A stretch of 64,000 nucleotides of DNA from Rufibacter glacialis (GCF_008271745.1 NZ_VKKZ01000019.1:496001-560000); one strand, 5' to 3'; counted from the first letter of the stretch, positions 25,261-34,297 are shown. The notes: generated from the sequence alone by a model not told the origin. Program-made: numbers and translations.

Positions 25261-25347
25261 GTCATCTTGGAAAGATCTTGTGGGCGTACTAGAATAGCAT
25301 TTACCACAGCGCTATTACCGTTCGCCCACAAGATCCTTTCAAGATGA
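25261..25347. repeat. Palindromic element A, copy 3
   Basis: Arms 25261-25286 and 25322-25347. At the position where copy 1 has CCTGA/TCAGG, this copy has CTTG-/CAAG, that is, both arms changed together. Confidence 0.88.
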
Positions 25348-25476
25348 CAATCAAAGAGGGAACAAATGCTCCTTCTCCGGATGACCCTTTCCCTAGCCTT
25401 TTTCAGGAAACGGCGGTAAAACAGAACCAGCTTAGACAAGCACTGCCTACGCGCAGGAAATTTCCCAGGCAACCCG

Positions 25477-25484
25477 TACCTTTG
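25477..25484 (+). promoter_or_regulatory. -7 promoter box (TACCTTTG) of the GT9 gene
   Basis: Exact TAnnTTTG, 22 nt before the GTG start. Confidence 0.55.
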
Positions 25485-25506
25485 CGCGGCAACAAACGGA
25501 AGGCGC

Positions 25507-26526
25507 GTGAAAAAAATCCTCATTATCCGGTTCTCCTCCATTGGCGATATTGTGCTTACCACCCCGGTTATCCGGTGCGTGAAAGAACAGGTGCCCGGGG
25601 CCGAGGTTCATTTCTGCACGAAGGCCGCTTTCCGGAATATCATCGCCAGCAACCCCTACGTGGACAAGGTCTTTTGCTTGGAGGATTCCCTCAAAGAGCT
25701 GGTCACGCAGCTCAAGGCCGAGAACTATGACCTGGTGCTGGACCTGCACCACAACCTGCGTACCCGCCTTATCAAAGTCCAACTAGGCCGTCCGCACCGA
25801 AGCTTCAACAAGCTCAACTACCGCAAATGGCTCTTGGTGAAGTTCAAGATCAACCGTATGCCTGATGTACACATTGTGGACCGGTACCTGGCTACTGCGG
25901 AATCCCTGGGAGTGAAGAACGATGGTCAGGGTTTGGATTATTTCATTCCGGAGAAAGACGAGGTAAACGTAAACACGCTTCCTGAACCGCATCAAAAAGG
26001 ATACTACGCCATAGCCATCGGGGCGCAGCATTATACCAAGCGGTTGCCCGTTGACCGTTTGATTGAATTGTGCCAGAAAATAAACGGCCCCATTGTGCTG
26101 CTAGGCGGCAAAGAAGATGCGCCGGTGGCCCACCTGATAGAGACCTACTTCACCTCTGAGCCTTATTTTTCAAAAACTTCCCCTTACCCGGATAACCAGA
26201 CCCGTATCTATAACGCCTGCGGCCAATACAACCTGAACGGCTCTGCCTCTCTGGTGCGGCAGGCGCAGGCCGTCTTCAGCCATGATACCGGACTCATGCA
26301 CATTGCCGCGGCCTTCCAGAAGAAGATCTACAGTATCTGGGGCAACACGGTGCCCGAATTTGGGATGTACCCTTACACCGCTGATTACGAGGTGATGGAA
26401 GTAAAAAATCTGTACTGCCGGCCCTGCTCCAAGATTGGCTATTCCAAATGCCCGCAAAGGCACTTCCGGTGCATGCGCGAAATCCAATTCGATTTCCAGT
26501 TGCCGGTGGTGGCACCTCAAAAGTAG
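25507..26526 (+). CDS. Glycosyltransferase family 9 (heptosyltransferase-like)
   Basis: A 339-aa cytoplasmic or membrane-associated GT-B enzyme that adds a sugar, classically ADP-heptose, to the LPS inner core. The opening KKILIIRFSSIGDIVLTTPV is the family signature. The C-terminal donor domain shows IVLLGGKEDAPV and FSHDTGLMHIAAAF. A cysteine-rich tail (CRPCSKIGYSKCPQRHFRCM) is typical of Bacteroidota members. The start is GTG at 25507, supported by the -7 box 22 nt upstream and by the fact that it yields the canonical N-terminus. Confidence 0.93.
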   Translation: MKKILIIRFSSIGDIVLTTPVIRCVKEQVPGAEVHFCTKAAFRNIIASNPYVDKVFCLEDSLKELVTQLKAENYDLVLDLHHNLRTRLIKVQLGRPHRSFNKLNYRKWLLVKFKINRMPDVHIVDRYLATAESLGVKNDGQGLDYFIPEKDEVNVNTLPEPHQKGYYAIAIGAQHYTKRLPVDRLIELCQKINGPIVLLGGKEDAPVAHLIETYFTSEPYFSKTSPYPDNQTRIYNACGQYNLNGSASLVRQAQAVFSHDTGLMHIAAAFQKKIYSIWGNTVPEFGMYPYTADYEVMEVKNLYCRPCSKIGYSKCPQRHFRCMREIQFDFQLPVVAPQK

Positions 26527-26603
26527 CTAGGCGCCAGAGACCGTTTGTTTTTAGCCTGTTTTCAGGGAAAGACGTAGAAAAGGGCATACCAATTCTTCAA
26601 GCT

Positions 26604-26852
26604 ATGGCTGCCAAACCCCTTCTGTACGGTGCTGACTGGTGCAAAAAGACCATTGCCATTCAGGACTACTTCAAGACGCACAACGTTTCTTACGACTACA
26701 TCAACGTTGAGAAAAGCGATGAAGCCATGCAAGCCATCCAGGACATGAACCGCGGCAGAGTGCGGTTCCCCATGGTGGTGGTAGGAGAGCAGAAACCCTT
26801 GAAAAACCCTTCACCGGAAGAACTGGACGCAGCCTTGGCCGAAGCCAATTAA
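26604..26852 (+). CDS. Glutaredoxin-like protein
   Basis: An 82-aa thioredoxin-fold protein. The active-site segment ADWCKKT has a single cysteine in a CxxT arrangement rather than CxxC, and the cis-proline strand VRFPMVVVG follows at the right distance. The NVEKSDEAMQAIQDMNRGR helix matches NrdH/glutaredoxin-3-like proteins. A single-Cys site suggests monothiol chemistry (glutathione or low-molecular-weight thiol exchange, or deglutathionylation). The ATG at 26604 gives the standard short N-terminus; the open frame from 26448 runs through the GT9 gene and is not real. Confidence 0.85.
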   Translation: MAAKPLLYGADWCKKTIAIQDYFKTHNVSYDYINVEKSDEAMQAIQDMNRGRVRFPMVVVGEQKPLKNPSPEELDAALAEAN

Positions 26853-27490
26853 AAGGCATGGGCTATAGTTTTGGGCAACTTAGGTGAAAACCCGCTGGAA
26901 ATAGTACGTGTGGTTGTCTGATCGAAAGAAGGATTGGTGGGCTTTCATACGTGTGGTCCCACTGGTGTCAACCTCCACTTCGCCTTATCAGAGGGTTATC
27001 AGCTAAAGAAAAGACCACCCGTTGCAGAGGAAGTTTATAAAAAACAGTCTTCAACCGATATTGGCCTAGACACTCGTAGGACCTCCGGACACTACGAGGT
27101 CTTTTGAGCTGGCGGTAATGCGTGGCGGGAGGAATGTGTGAAAGCAAAAAGGAGGCCATGCGTAAAGAGACAAGGCGGTGCCGTTGTCTCTACAGGGTTC
27201 TCCTTACCGTTTATGCTACTTTCCCCTGTTCCAGTCTTTCCCGAGCGCGCCTCGCTTTTGGCCATAGAAAGGCAGCAGCTAAAAGAAAAGAACAGTCCAG
27301 GCCGAAAGGGCAGTGCGAGAGGGGAAGACGGGGCCTCGCGGCCGTGAGCGCTCGGAGGGCAGCTATGTAACAACAAAGCATAAGGGCCTCGCCAACAGCC
27401 GCCGCCACGCCAGCCATGGCAAAAGGCGTGCACCACAGGTTTTCAGAGAAAACATCCTTTCCAAAAACACTCCATAAAACAAAAATAAGA
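26853..27490. other. Repeat-rich non-coding island (~640 bp)
   Basis: Contains compound repeat C copy 2 (27066-27403). The segment 26853-27065 shows only weak direct similarity (TACGTGTGGT twice, near 26905 and 26948). No supportable gene. Confidence 0.55.
27066..27403 (-). repeat. Compound repeat C, copy 2 (inverted)
   Basis: Reverse-complement relative of 37549-38003. Shared blocks in order: a CTCGTAGTGT...TACGAGTGTC hairpin (27069-27109), a GAGACAAGGCGGTGCC block (27159-27193), the G/C-rich core (27227-27352) and an outer block AACAAAGCATAAGGGCCTCG (27373-27400 region). Confidence 0.8.
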
Positions 27491-27535
27491 AAAGCGTTTG
27501 AGGCCTGTTTATCTAAAACAGGCCTCAAACGCTTT
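27491..27535 (-). terminator. serS terminator hairpin
   Basis: Stem AAAGCGTTTGAGGCCTGTTT and complement, 3-5 nt loop, 34 nt after the stop. Hairpin family with the CTGTTT core. Confidence 0.8.
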
Positions 27536-27568
27536 AAGTCAATAGCAAGGAAATGGAAGAGATATCCC

Positions 27569-28846
27569 TTATCTAGTGATCATCTCAAACCCAGTATACG
27601 CATGCAGCGCATTCGGTATTTTGATACCTTCCGGAGTCTGGTTGTTCTCAAGCAAGGCCGCCACAATACGCGGCAAAGCTAGGGCGCTGCCGTTCAAGGT
27701 ATGAAGCAACTGAGGCTTACCGCCTTCGGTGCGCTGTCGCAATTTCAACCTGTTGGCTTGGTACGTTTCAAAGTTGCTGCAAGAACTTACCTCCAGCCAA
27801 CGGCCTTGCGCGGCAGAGTACACTTCCATGTCATAGGTGAGGGCAGAGGTGAAGCCCATATCGCCGCCGCAGAGCCGAAGCACGCGGTAGGGGAGTTCCA
27901 GTTTCTGCAGCAATCCTTGGATGTAGAGGCTCATTTCCTCTAAGGCTTCATAGGATTTTTCCGGTGCCTGAATCTGTACAATCTCCACTTTGTCAAACTG
28001 GTGCAGGCGGTTCAGGCCCCGCACGTCGGCACCCCAGGAACCTGCCTCGCGCCGGAAGCAAGGGGTGTAGCCCACGTGTTTGATGGGGAGTTTTCCTTCC
28101 GCGATGATCTCGTCACGGTACAAGTTGGTGATGGGCACCTCGGCGGTGGGGATCAGGTACAGGTTGTCCGCGGTGGCGTGGTACATCTGGCCCTCTTTGT
28201 CGGGGAGTTGGCCGGTGCCGTACCCAGAGGCCTCGTTCACCATAATGGGCGGCTGCACCTCTGCATACCCGGCTTGGAGGGCTTCTTCCAGAAAGAAGTT
28301 GATAAGCGCGCGCTGCAGACGGGCACCCTGGCCTTTGTACACTGGAAATCCCGCCCCGGTGATCTTATTGCCCAGTTCAAAGTCAATAATATCATATTGC
28401 TTGATGAGCTCCCAGTGCGGTTGGGCATCTTCCGGCAAAGCCGGGATAGTACCATGCTCCAACACCACTTCATTGTCCTCAGCGGAACGGCCGGCGGGCA
28501 CGCTGCTGTGCGGGATATTGGGTAATTTATAGAGGGCCTGCTGCAGGGCCTGCTCCAGGTTCTGTACTTCCTCGTCCAGCGCCTTGGTTTTCAGCTTCAG
28601 TTCAGCAGTTTCACTTTTTAAAGCCTCTGCCTGCTCTTTCTGGCCGTTTTTCATTAGGCCGCCAATTTCCTTGGCCAGGGCGTTGGCGCGGCCTAAAAGT
28701 TCATCGCGCTCCGTTTGCAGGGACCGCCGCTGCTGGTCCAGATCCAGCAGAGATTGTACTTCCTGGGCCGCGTTAGGAAAGTTCCTTTTCTGTAAGCCGG
28801 CTAAAACAAGATCGGTTTGCTCGCGTAAAACGGGTATCTGTAACAT
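27569..28846 (-). CDS. serS: Seryl-tRNA synthetase
   Basis: A 425-aa class II aminoacyl-tRNA synthetase charging tRNA-Ser (and tRNA-Sec where present). The N-terminal ~110 residues form the tRNA-binding antiparallel coiled coil (LLDLDQQRRSLQTERDELL ... LKLKTKALDEEVQNLEQAL). Motif regions include LIPTAEVPITNLYRDE, CFRREAGSWGADVRGLNRLH (motif 2) and the C-terminal LNGSALALPRIVAALLENNQ (motif 3). Full length. Divergent from rho, with a promoter box 23 nt upstream. Confidence 0.97.
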   Translation of the reverse strand: MLQIPVLREQTDLVLAGLQKRNFPNAAQEVQSLLDLDQQRRSLQTERDELLGRANALAKEIGGLMKNGQKEQAEALKSETAELKLKTKALDEEVQNLEQALQQALYKLPNIPHSSVPAGRSAEDNEVVLEHGTIPALPEDAQPHWELIKQYDIIDFELGNKITGAGFPVYKGQGARLQRALINFFLEEALQAGYAEVQPPIMVNEASGYGTGQLPDKEGQMYHATADNLYLIPTAEVPITNLYRDEIIAEGKLPIKHVGYTPCFRREAGSWGADVRGLNRLHQFDKVEIVQIQAPEKSYEALEEMSLYIQGLLQKLELPYRVLRLCGGDMGFTSALTYDMEVYSAAQGRWLEVSSCSNFETYQANRLKLRQRTEGGKPQLLHTLNGSALALPRIVAALLENNQTPEGIKIPNALHAYTGFEMITR

Positions 28847-28868
28847 GGTGCGTCTGTTTATCTGTCCG

Positions 28869-28901
28869 CAAAAATAGAATATTTTAAATAGGCTGCGGCA
28901 A
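28869..28901 (-). promoter_or_regulatory. serS promoter (TTG, 22 nt, TATTTTTG)
   Basis: Exact -7 box at 28869-28876 and a TTG at 28899-28901 as a possible -33 element, on the minus strand. Confidence 0.5.
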
Positions 28902-29124
28902 CAGATACTTTTTTATAAGAATTTGTGTAACTTTATATATAAAATCACTCGTATTGCTTGGTAATTAGAACGAGGCTGTCTAACATTGCAGTACATTTTC
29001 TGAACGACCGCCATCCGGGTTCTTCATTACGTCTTACACACCAATTTTTCCTGTTTTTATCCGTCTGCCCGTTGCGCTCTGCAACTGCTATGCATTTAAA
29101 CCGAATAGCTAATTCATTCTATTT

Positions 29125-31083
29125 ATGTACAACATTGACGAGTTGAAAGATTCTCTTCTTTCAGAACTCAAAGAGATTGCTGAAAACCTCGGCGTCACCA
29201 ACTTTAAGAAGCTCAGCAAGCAGGACCTGATTTACAAAATCCTGGATCAGCAGGCCGTTACCCCCCTTGAAAATCTCCCCAAGAAATATAAAAAAGCGTC
29301 ACGGAAGGCAGACGAGCAGGACTCTGCTCCCGTAGCAGTGGAAGAAGCACCGGCCCTGGAGGCCCCCGTAGCCGAGGCAGTGAATGCGCCCGTAGCCCCT
29401 GTACAAGAGTCTCTGGTGTTTGAGCCAGCTCCCGTACCGGATGCTCCGGCCCCCGCTCCAGCCCCGGCCCGTGCGGCCAGAACAGCGCCTGAACGCCCCG
29501 CCAGAGCAGAACGTGCCCCGGCCGCTGCACGCGAAGACCGGCAGCGTGCTCCCCGCGCCTTGCGGGAAGATGTAAGGGAAAGAGAGCAAGCCCGCGTAGA
29601 ACCCCGTGAGCCGCGTGAGAACCGTCCGCAGCCCCGCGAGTTCCAGCCGCGTGAACCCCGCGAAAATACGGCGCCCAGAGAAGCCAGAGAGCAAAGGGAA
29701 CCCCGCGAGCAGAGAGAATTCCAGCCAAGAGAGAACGTGGCCAGAGAGCCCCGTGAGCAGCGCGAGCCAAGGGAAAACCAACCAAGAGAAAACCAACCCC
29801 GCGAAAACCAGCCCCGCGAGCCAAGAGAAAACCAGAACCAGAACCGCGAACCCCGCGAGAATGGACCCAACTGGCAGAACCGCCGCGAGCAGAACCCTCC
29901 GCAGAATACAAACCAGAACCAGAACCGGGCCCAGCAGCAGAACAACAACGCCAACAACATGCGTGAGTTTGATGGGGTAATCGCTAATGAGGGCGTGCTG
30001 GAACTGATGCAAGATGGTTACGGCTTTTTGCGTTCGGCCCACTACCATTACCTGGCCAGCCCAGATGATATCTATGTGTCTCCGTCGCAGATCAAATTGT
30101 TTGGCCTGAAAACCGGCGATACCGTGAAAGGAACCGTGCGGGCCCCCAAAGAAGGCGAGAAATATTTCGCGTTGCTGAAGGTGGACTCTGTGAACGGACG
30201 CACCACCGAGGAAATCAGGGACCGGATTCCGTTCCAGCATTTAACGCCTCTTTTCCCGGAAGAGCGCCTGAAACTGACCACCCGCTCCAGCCAATACTCC
30301 ACCCGCATCATGGACCTGTTCGCCCCCATAGGGAAAGGACAGCGTGGTTTGATCGTGGCCCAGCCGAAAACCGGTAAAACGGTTCTCTTGAAAGAGATCG
30401 CGAACGCCATCACCGAGAACCACCCCGAAGTGTACCTCATGATCCTGTTGATTGATGAGCGCCCCGAGGAGGTAACCGACATGGCCCGCAGCGTGAAAGC
30501 CGAGGTGATTGCCTCTACCTTTGACGAGCAAGCCGAGCGCCACGTGAAAATCTCCAGCATTGTGCTGGACAAAGCCAAGCGTATGGTAGAGTGCGGACAT
30601 GATGTGGTAATTCTACTGGATTCTATCACTCGTCTGGCCCGGGCTTATAACACGGTGGTTCCTTCTTCCGGTAAAATCCTATCGGGTGGGGTAGATGCCA
30701 ACGCGTTGCACAAGCCTAAGCGTTTCTTCGGGGCGGCCCGTAACGTGGAGAATGGCGGCTCGTTGACCATCATTGCCACGGCCTTGATTGACACTGGCTC
30801 TAAAATGGATGAGGTGATCTTCGAGGAATTCAAAGGAACCGGTAACATGGAACTTCAGCTGGATCGTAAACTCGCGAACAAGCGCGTGTACCCTGCTATT
30901 GATGTTCCTGCGTCTGGTACCCGCCGCGAGGACCTGCTCATGGACCGCGACGAACTCAGCCGTGTCTGGATCCTGCGTAAATTCATGTCTGACATGAACT
31001 CAGTAGAGGCCATGGAATTCCTGAAAGACCGCATGAAAGGCACCAAAGACAATGACGAATTCCTGATCTCCATGAACAGCTAG
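29125..31083 (+). CDS. rho: Transcription termination factor Rho with a long disordered insert
   Basis: A 652-aa RNA-dependent helicase, about 230 residues longer than typical Rho. The N-terminal helical domain ([33 protein letters not shown]) is followed at about 60-280 by a low-complexity region. That region is first Ala/Pro/Glu rich, then tandem PRE/REQ/ENQ units ([17 protein letters not shown]), then N/Q-rich. The RNA-binding CSD ([16 protein letters not shown]) and the ATPase core ([39 protein letters not shown], the Q-loop [11 protein letters not shown]) are intact. Rho of Bacteroides also carries a disordered insert, reported there to drive condensate formation. A ~190-nt A/T-rich leader precedes the ATG, with only a weak -7 match (TAACTTTA, 28928). 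Confidence 0.97.
   Translation: MYNIDELKDSLLSELKEIAENLGVTNFKKLSKQDLIYKILDQQAVTPLENLPKKYKKASRKADEQDSAPVAVEEAPALEAPVAEAVNAPVAPVQESLVFEPAPVPDAPAPAPAPARAARTAPERPARAERAPAAAREDRQRAPRALREDVREREQARVEPREPRENRPQPREFQPREPRENTAPREAREQREPREQREFQPRENVAREPREQREPRENQPRENQPRENQPREPRENQNQNREPRENGPNWQNRREQNPPQNTNQNQNRAQQQNNNANNMREFDGVIANEGVLELMQDGYGFLRSAHYHYLASPDDIYVSPSQIKLFGLKTGDTVKGTVRAPKEGEKYFALLKVDSVNGRTTEEIRDRIPFQHLTPLFPEERLKLTTRSSQYSTRIMDLFAPIGKGQRGLIVAQPKTGKTVLLKEIANAITENHPEVYLMILLIDERPEEVTDMARSVKAEVIASTFDEQAERHVKISSIVLDKAKRMVECGHDVVILLDSITRLARAYNTVVPSSGKILSGGVDANALHKPKRFFGAARNVENGGSLTIIATALIDTGSKMDEVIFEEFKGTGNMELQLDRKLANKRVYPAIDVPASGTRREDLLMDRDELSRVWILRKFMSDMNSVEAMEFLKDRMKGTKDNDEFLISMNS
29302..29964 (+). 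repeat. Low-complexity coding repeat in rho (PRE/REQ/NQ-rich)
   Basis: Encodes the disordered insert. Degenerate short tandem units (CGCGAG / CCAAGAGAA / AACCA) repeat through 29600-29960 with many synonymous changes, so selection on amino-acid composition is more likely than recent slippage. Confidence 0.75.
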
Positions 31084-31097
31084 TTTTGTAGAGACGC

Positions 31098-31129
31098 AAG
31101 ACACAAGACGTAAGACATAAGACACAAGA
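31098..31129. repeat. Heptanucleotide array H1 (AAGACNN)
   Basis: Units AAGACAC, AAGACGT, AAGACAT, AAGACAC and AAGA follow without gaps, 15 nt after the rho stop. Confidence 0.85.
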
Positions 31130-31146
31130 TTCATTCTGTGTTGCAG

Positions 31147-31190
31147 AAACGGGAATGCCCCGCAGATTTCTCTGCGGGGCATTCCCGTTT
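31147..31190 (+). terminator. rho terminator
   Basis: A perfect 20-bp stem (AAACGGGAATGCCCCGCAGA and complement), 4-nt loop, then T5. Confidence 0.88.
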
Positions 31191-31313
31191 TTAAGATATT
31201 TCTTGTTTTATGGCTGTTTTTAAGGAAGAGGGCGCAAATCGCTTTGATTGTATCTTCTGGCAGGGGCTTAGAGACTAGCGCCAGTGGAAATTGTTGTTAT
31301 CCTGGCCACCAGC

Positions 31314-31362
31314 AATCAACAACTAACAACTAACAATCAACAACCAACAACTAGCAACCAAG
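31314..31362. repeat. Heptanucleotide array H2 (AANNAAC)
   Basis: Seven units in perfect period: AATCAAC, AACTAAC, AACTAAC, AATCAAC, AACCAAC, AACTAGC, AACCAAG. It ends exactly against the stop codon of the next gene (minus strand). Confidence 0.88.
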
Positions 31363-31971
31363 TTACCCGCCAAAGCTACCGTAGCGCACCGCTTTTTTCT
31401 TCTCTGGGTCATATACGAGCAGCCGCCCGTCCTCTTTGCCCAGCAGGTACTTGAACCCAATGGCTTTGGGATTGGCTTGGATGCGTTTCCAAGTGGTTTC
31501 GTTCACGAACGAGGCCTGCACGGGGGCATTGGGTGCAATGGCGGGGGCTACAAAGTCAGTGGGCTGCACAAACTCGTCCATGCGTTTAAGAATGTAGGCC
31601 TCCCGCTCAGAGACAGTAGGGGTGGTGGGGCTGGGTACCTCGTTGACCATACTAGCCTCCAGATCAGCGGCCGGAAAGTTCTCTTCGTAGATTTCCTGCC
31701 CGTCTTGGGTGGTGATGGTGAATTCTACCTCGCCCTTGGCTATGGAATGGCCGTGCAGGGCCAGCCGGAAATAATCAGGTGCCTGGTCAGAGGAGAAGGG
31801 GTGCGTGCGCTGGACTATGTGCTGCACGGGCAGCTTCACCATGGGTTTGGTTTTCCCGTTTTTTTGGGAGGCGGAGGTCTTGGCGGACGAGGAAGTAGTA
31901 GTTTCTTCAGAAGGAGAAGATTGGCAACTGAACAGGAAGGCCAGTACCGCTACCCAAAAGATTTTCAACAT
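31363..31971 (-). CDS. Lipoprotein of unknown function
   Basis: A 202-aa protein with a lipoprotein signal (MLKIFWVAVLAFLFSC, Cys16), a Ser/Thr/Lys-rich linker (PSEETTTSSSAKTSASQKNG) and a globular domain (FRLALHGHSIAKGEVEFTIT). The last part, starting near TTWKRIQANPKAIGFKYLLG, is rich in aromatic and basic residues. The start ATG at 31971 is chosen because it opens directly into the signal; the upstream ATG/GTG adds hydrophilic residues. No family recognised. It may be co-transcribed with the UbiA/methyltransferase pair upstream (60 nt away). Confidence 0.75.
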   Translation of the reverse strand: MLKIFWVAVLAFLFSCQSSPSEETTTSSSAKTSASQKNGKTKPMVKLPVQHIVQRTHPFSSDQAPDYFRLALHGHSIAKGEVEFTITTQDGQEIYEENFPAADLEASMVNEVPSPTTPTVSEREAYILKRMDEFVQPTDFVAPAIAPNAPVQASFVNETTWKRIQANPKAIGFKYLLGKEDGRLLVYDPEKKKAVRYGSFGG

Positions 31972-32031
31972 GTTTTCAGAGAATTGGCCTAAAAACGATG
32001 TACGTGCTAGGCCAGTCATAGTTCGCGTATC

Positions 32032-32913
32032 TTAGGTTTTCCAGAGCTGCCACAGCAACATCAAGCCAAAGGAGAAGCTCATGCACAGGGAAGACACCTT
32101 GTTCATGCGCATGGTATTCTCAAAGTTAGCCGCCGAAGGATTCTGCCGCACCTTTAGTAGCCATTGACTGAAAACCAGCAGTACCGGTCCGGTGCCCAGC
32201 AAGAAGATAAAGCCGTGTAACAGCTCCTGGCGCAGCCAATAGGTGTACAGCAGCACCGCGGTTGCCAGAAGTAAACTGCAGGCGGCAAAGAGAAAGGTGC
32301 CCCACAGGCCCAGTTTCAGACTCAGGGTCTGATCGCCGCGCCGGGCATCTTCCTGGTGCTGGTAGACCTGCGTGAGCGGGTAAGAACCGCAAAGGAAGAG
32401 GGAACTCACCAGCGCCAACAACAGGTTGTTCCGGCTGGTGAGGATGTCTTCGGCGGTGCCGATGCCCACTTGCACCATCACAAACGTGAAAGCCCCCTGG
32501 AAAACCACCACCACCACGGTGCTCAGAATGGGGTATTTTTTCAGCCTGATGCCCTGGTAACTATAGGCTTTTGACACCAGCAGATACGCCAGCACCATTC
32601 CCGCGAAAAGCCAGGAAAGCAGCAAAGAGAAGGCCACCGCCAGAAAATCGAAGGCCAGCACGAGCCAATAGAGCGTCTGGGTGACCTTGGGCGGATGTTT
32701 GAGGCCGCCAATACTGCCCTCGTCCCGGTCATAGTAAGAGTTGTAGCCGTTGCTGGCCGGGTACACCAGCACATGCAAAATCAGGAACACCGCCAAGGCT
32801 TTCCAGGGAGAGACTTCCGGAGCCGCGCTGAGGGCAAACCAGAAAATGGGCATCAGGAACAGCGAGAAAGGGATGCGGAGCAGACGCCAGGCATCACGCC
32901 AGGAGGTGTTCAT
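32032..32913 (-). CDS. UbiA-family prenyltransferase
   Basis: A 293-aa polytopic membrane enzyme with about eight helices. The first acidic motif is NGYNSYYDRDEG (NxxxDxxxD-like) and the second is VYQHQEDARRGDQT (DxxxD). These bind Mg-prenyl diphosphate in UbiA enzymes, which attach an isoprenoid chain to an aromatic or other acceptor. It is not a close MenA/UbiA/COX10 match by eye. The gene follows the methyltransferase after 9 nt, so the two probably act on one lipid product. Confidence 0.87.
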   Translation of the reverse strand: MNTSWRDAWRLLRIPFSLFLMPIFWFALSAAPEVSPWKALAVFLILHVLVYPASNGYNSYYDRDEGSIGGLKHPPKVTQTLYWLVLAFDFLAVAFSLLLSWLFAGMVLAYLLVSKAYSYQGIRLKKYPILSTVVVVVFQGAFTFVMVQVGIGTAEDILTSRNNLLLALVSSLFLCGSYPLTQVYQHQEDARRGDQTLSLKLGLWGTFLFAACSLLLATAVLLYTYWLRQELLHGFIFLLGTGPVLLVFSQWLLKVRQNPSAANFENTMRMNKVSSLCMSFSFGLMLLWQLWKT

Positions 32914-32922
32914 AGAAGTGAT

Positions 32923-33705
32923 TTACGAAGGGTAGCCTACTAAATAGATGACGCCGGTGCCGCTCCAGTGCCGGGCCCGGCCAATGTGCCAGGTGTAGTG
33001 CGGGGCCTGCACCGCAGCAGTGAGTTTCTCCAGGTGCTCCGGGGTGTACAACCTGAACAGGGAAACGGTGCCGTCCCAGATGGTGCCCAACGGAATAAGC
33101 GGTACTAGGTACGTATAGAAGAGGCGGCTCCAGGTGAAGGGCCTGATAAAAGGCGTGAGCAGCAAAATAGCCCAAGGGAACACCAGCCATACCAGCAATA
33201 GCTCATACCACCGCTTGCCGGCGCCCTCAAACACGGCAATGCCCTGGTTCTGCCGCACGGCATCAGCTAAGATAGCAGTGGCCGTTTGGGGTCTGAAATG
33301 ATGAAACGCGGAGAAAACGGTCCGGAAACCGGTGAGCGAATCGGGTACGGCCGTGGCATCTACGGGCGTTTCCTCAAACCGGAGCGCGCCCTTGGTCTGT
33401 TCTGCCAGAAACCGGTAGGCCTCCACGTTGGGGAATTTATCGGTGAGGGTGATGGTGAAGCGCTGGCCCGCCTGTTGCTCCAGTTCCTGCCATACCTGCT
33501 GAATGCCGCCCCCGGCGCCTGAGCAAAGGTCTACCAGTTGCGTCTGGCGGGTATGGGCCAGCCCTTTGAGCAGGAGCGGTACCACGGGTTTGTAGATGCC
33601 CAGCGCCGTGATCATGAACCGCAGCACGTCCATCATGCCCTGCCGCACCACGTGCGGGAACCAAGCCTGGTCTTCCAGTTCAAACAGGTGCAGACGGAAT
33701 CTCAT
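32923..33705 (-). CDS. SAM-dependent methyltransferase with C-terminal membrane segments
   Basis: A 260-aa class I methyltransferase. The SAM-binding motif I is LVDLCSGAGGGIQ at about 57-69, followed by an acidic strand end (ITLTDKFPN) and a FRTVFSAFHHFRP motif typical of C-methylating enzymes. Two hydrophobic segments (LLLVWLVFPWAILLLTPFI and LFYTYLVPLIPLGTIW) suggest that it sits on the membrane, fitting a lipid substrate. First gene of a two-gene unit with UbiA. Confidence 0.82.
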   Translation of the reverse strand: MRFRLHLFELEDQAWFPHVVRQGMMDVLRFMITALGIYKPVVPLLLKGLAHTRQTQLVDLCSGAGGGIQQVWQELEQQAGQRFTITLTDKFPNVEAYRFLAEQTKGALRFEETPVDATAVPDSLTGFRTVFSAFHHFRPQTATAILADAVRQNQGIAVFEGAGKRWYELLLVWLVFPWAILLLTPFIRPFTWSRLFYTYLVPLIPLGTIWDGTVSLFRLYTPEHLEKLTAAVQAPHYTWHIGRARHWSGTGVIYLVGYPS

Positions 33706-33871
33706 AGAAGCAGGAAAAGGGTACGTGGGTTAATACTACGCTTTTGGAAAACAAGGCGCAAACGAAAAGCCAAGCCAGCTTTAGGATTATGGCAGGCAAG
33801 GCGGAACCAAGGCAAAAAATAACCCACTCAAAGCTGTTTGAGTGGGTTATCGCTTTTCTGAGAAGTAGGGC

Positions 33872-34297
33872 TTATTCGGCCTTCAGGGTAAGGGTAGAGC
33901 CGTCTGGGGCCTGTAACTTCAGGTCATCCTCGTCTAATTCAGACACGGTGAAGTTCTCGCTCACGTTGTTGTTGGCATAGGTAAGGCTCAGGGTCTTGTT
34001 AGGGGCGCTGTATGTCCAGGTACCGTTGGCCGACTGGCTTTCTGAGGTCTGGGTGAAGTTTCCGTTGGCGAAAAACTGGATCTGCTCCTGTTTCTCCTCT
34101 GAAGTGAGCTTGTCTTTTTCGCCGGCGGCGGTAGTTTCTTTGCTGGCTTTCCAGATCTTGCTGGTGGTCCCGGAAATCATCTGGGAATCTCCCCCGGTTT
34201 CTGCCTTCTTGTTGCAGCTGAAGGAGAAAGCGCTTAGCCACACCAGGCAAACGAGCGTGAGCAGACGGGTGGCCGGAGATACAATTTGCATTTTCAT
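33872..34297 (-). CDS. Lipocalin-like lipoprotein, unknown
   Basis: A 141-aa protein with a lipoprotein signal (LLTLVCLVWLSAFSFSC, lipobox FSFSC). The rest reads ISGTTSKIWKASKETTAAG, NGNFTQTSESQSANGTWTY and LSLTYANNNVSENFTVSELD, that is, a short beta-rich lipocalin-like domain common in Bacteroidota secretomes. A TAAGTTTG box lies at 34393-34400 on the minus strand. Ligand unknown. Confidence 0.75.
   Translation of the reverse strand: MKMQIVSPATRLLTLVCLVWLSAFSFSCNKKAETGGDSQMISGTTSKIWKASKETTAAGEKDKLTSEEKQEQIQFFANGNFTQTSESQSANGTWTYSAPNKTLSLTYANNNVSENFTVSELDEDDLKLQAPDGSTLTLKAE

Noticed and set aside
29247-30240. Long antisense open frames (217-313 aa) opposite rho
   Set aside because: They result from low-complexity codon composition in the disordered insert. 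Their products are cysteine/arginine- or hydrophobic-skewed with no domain, and rho is certain on the other strand.
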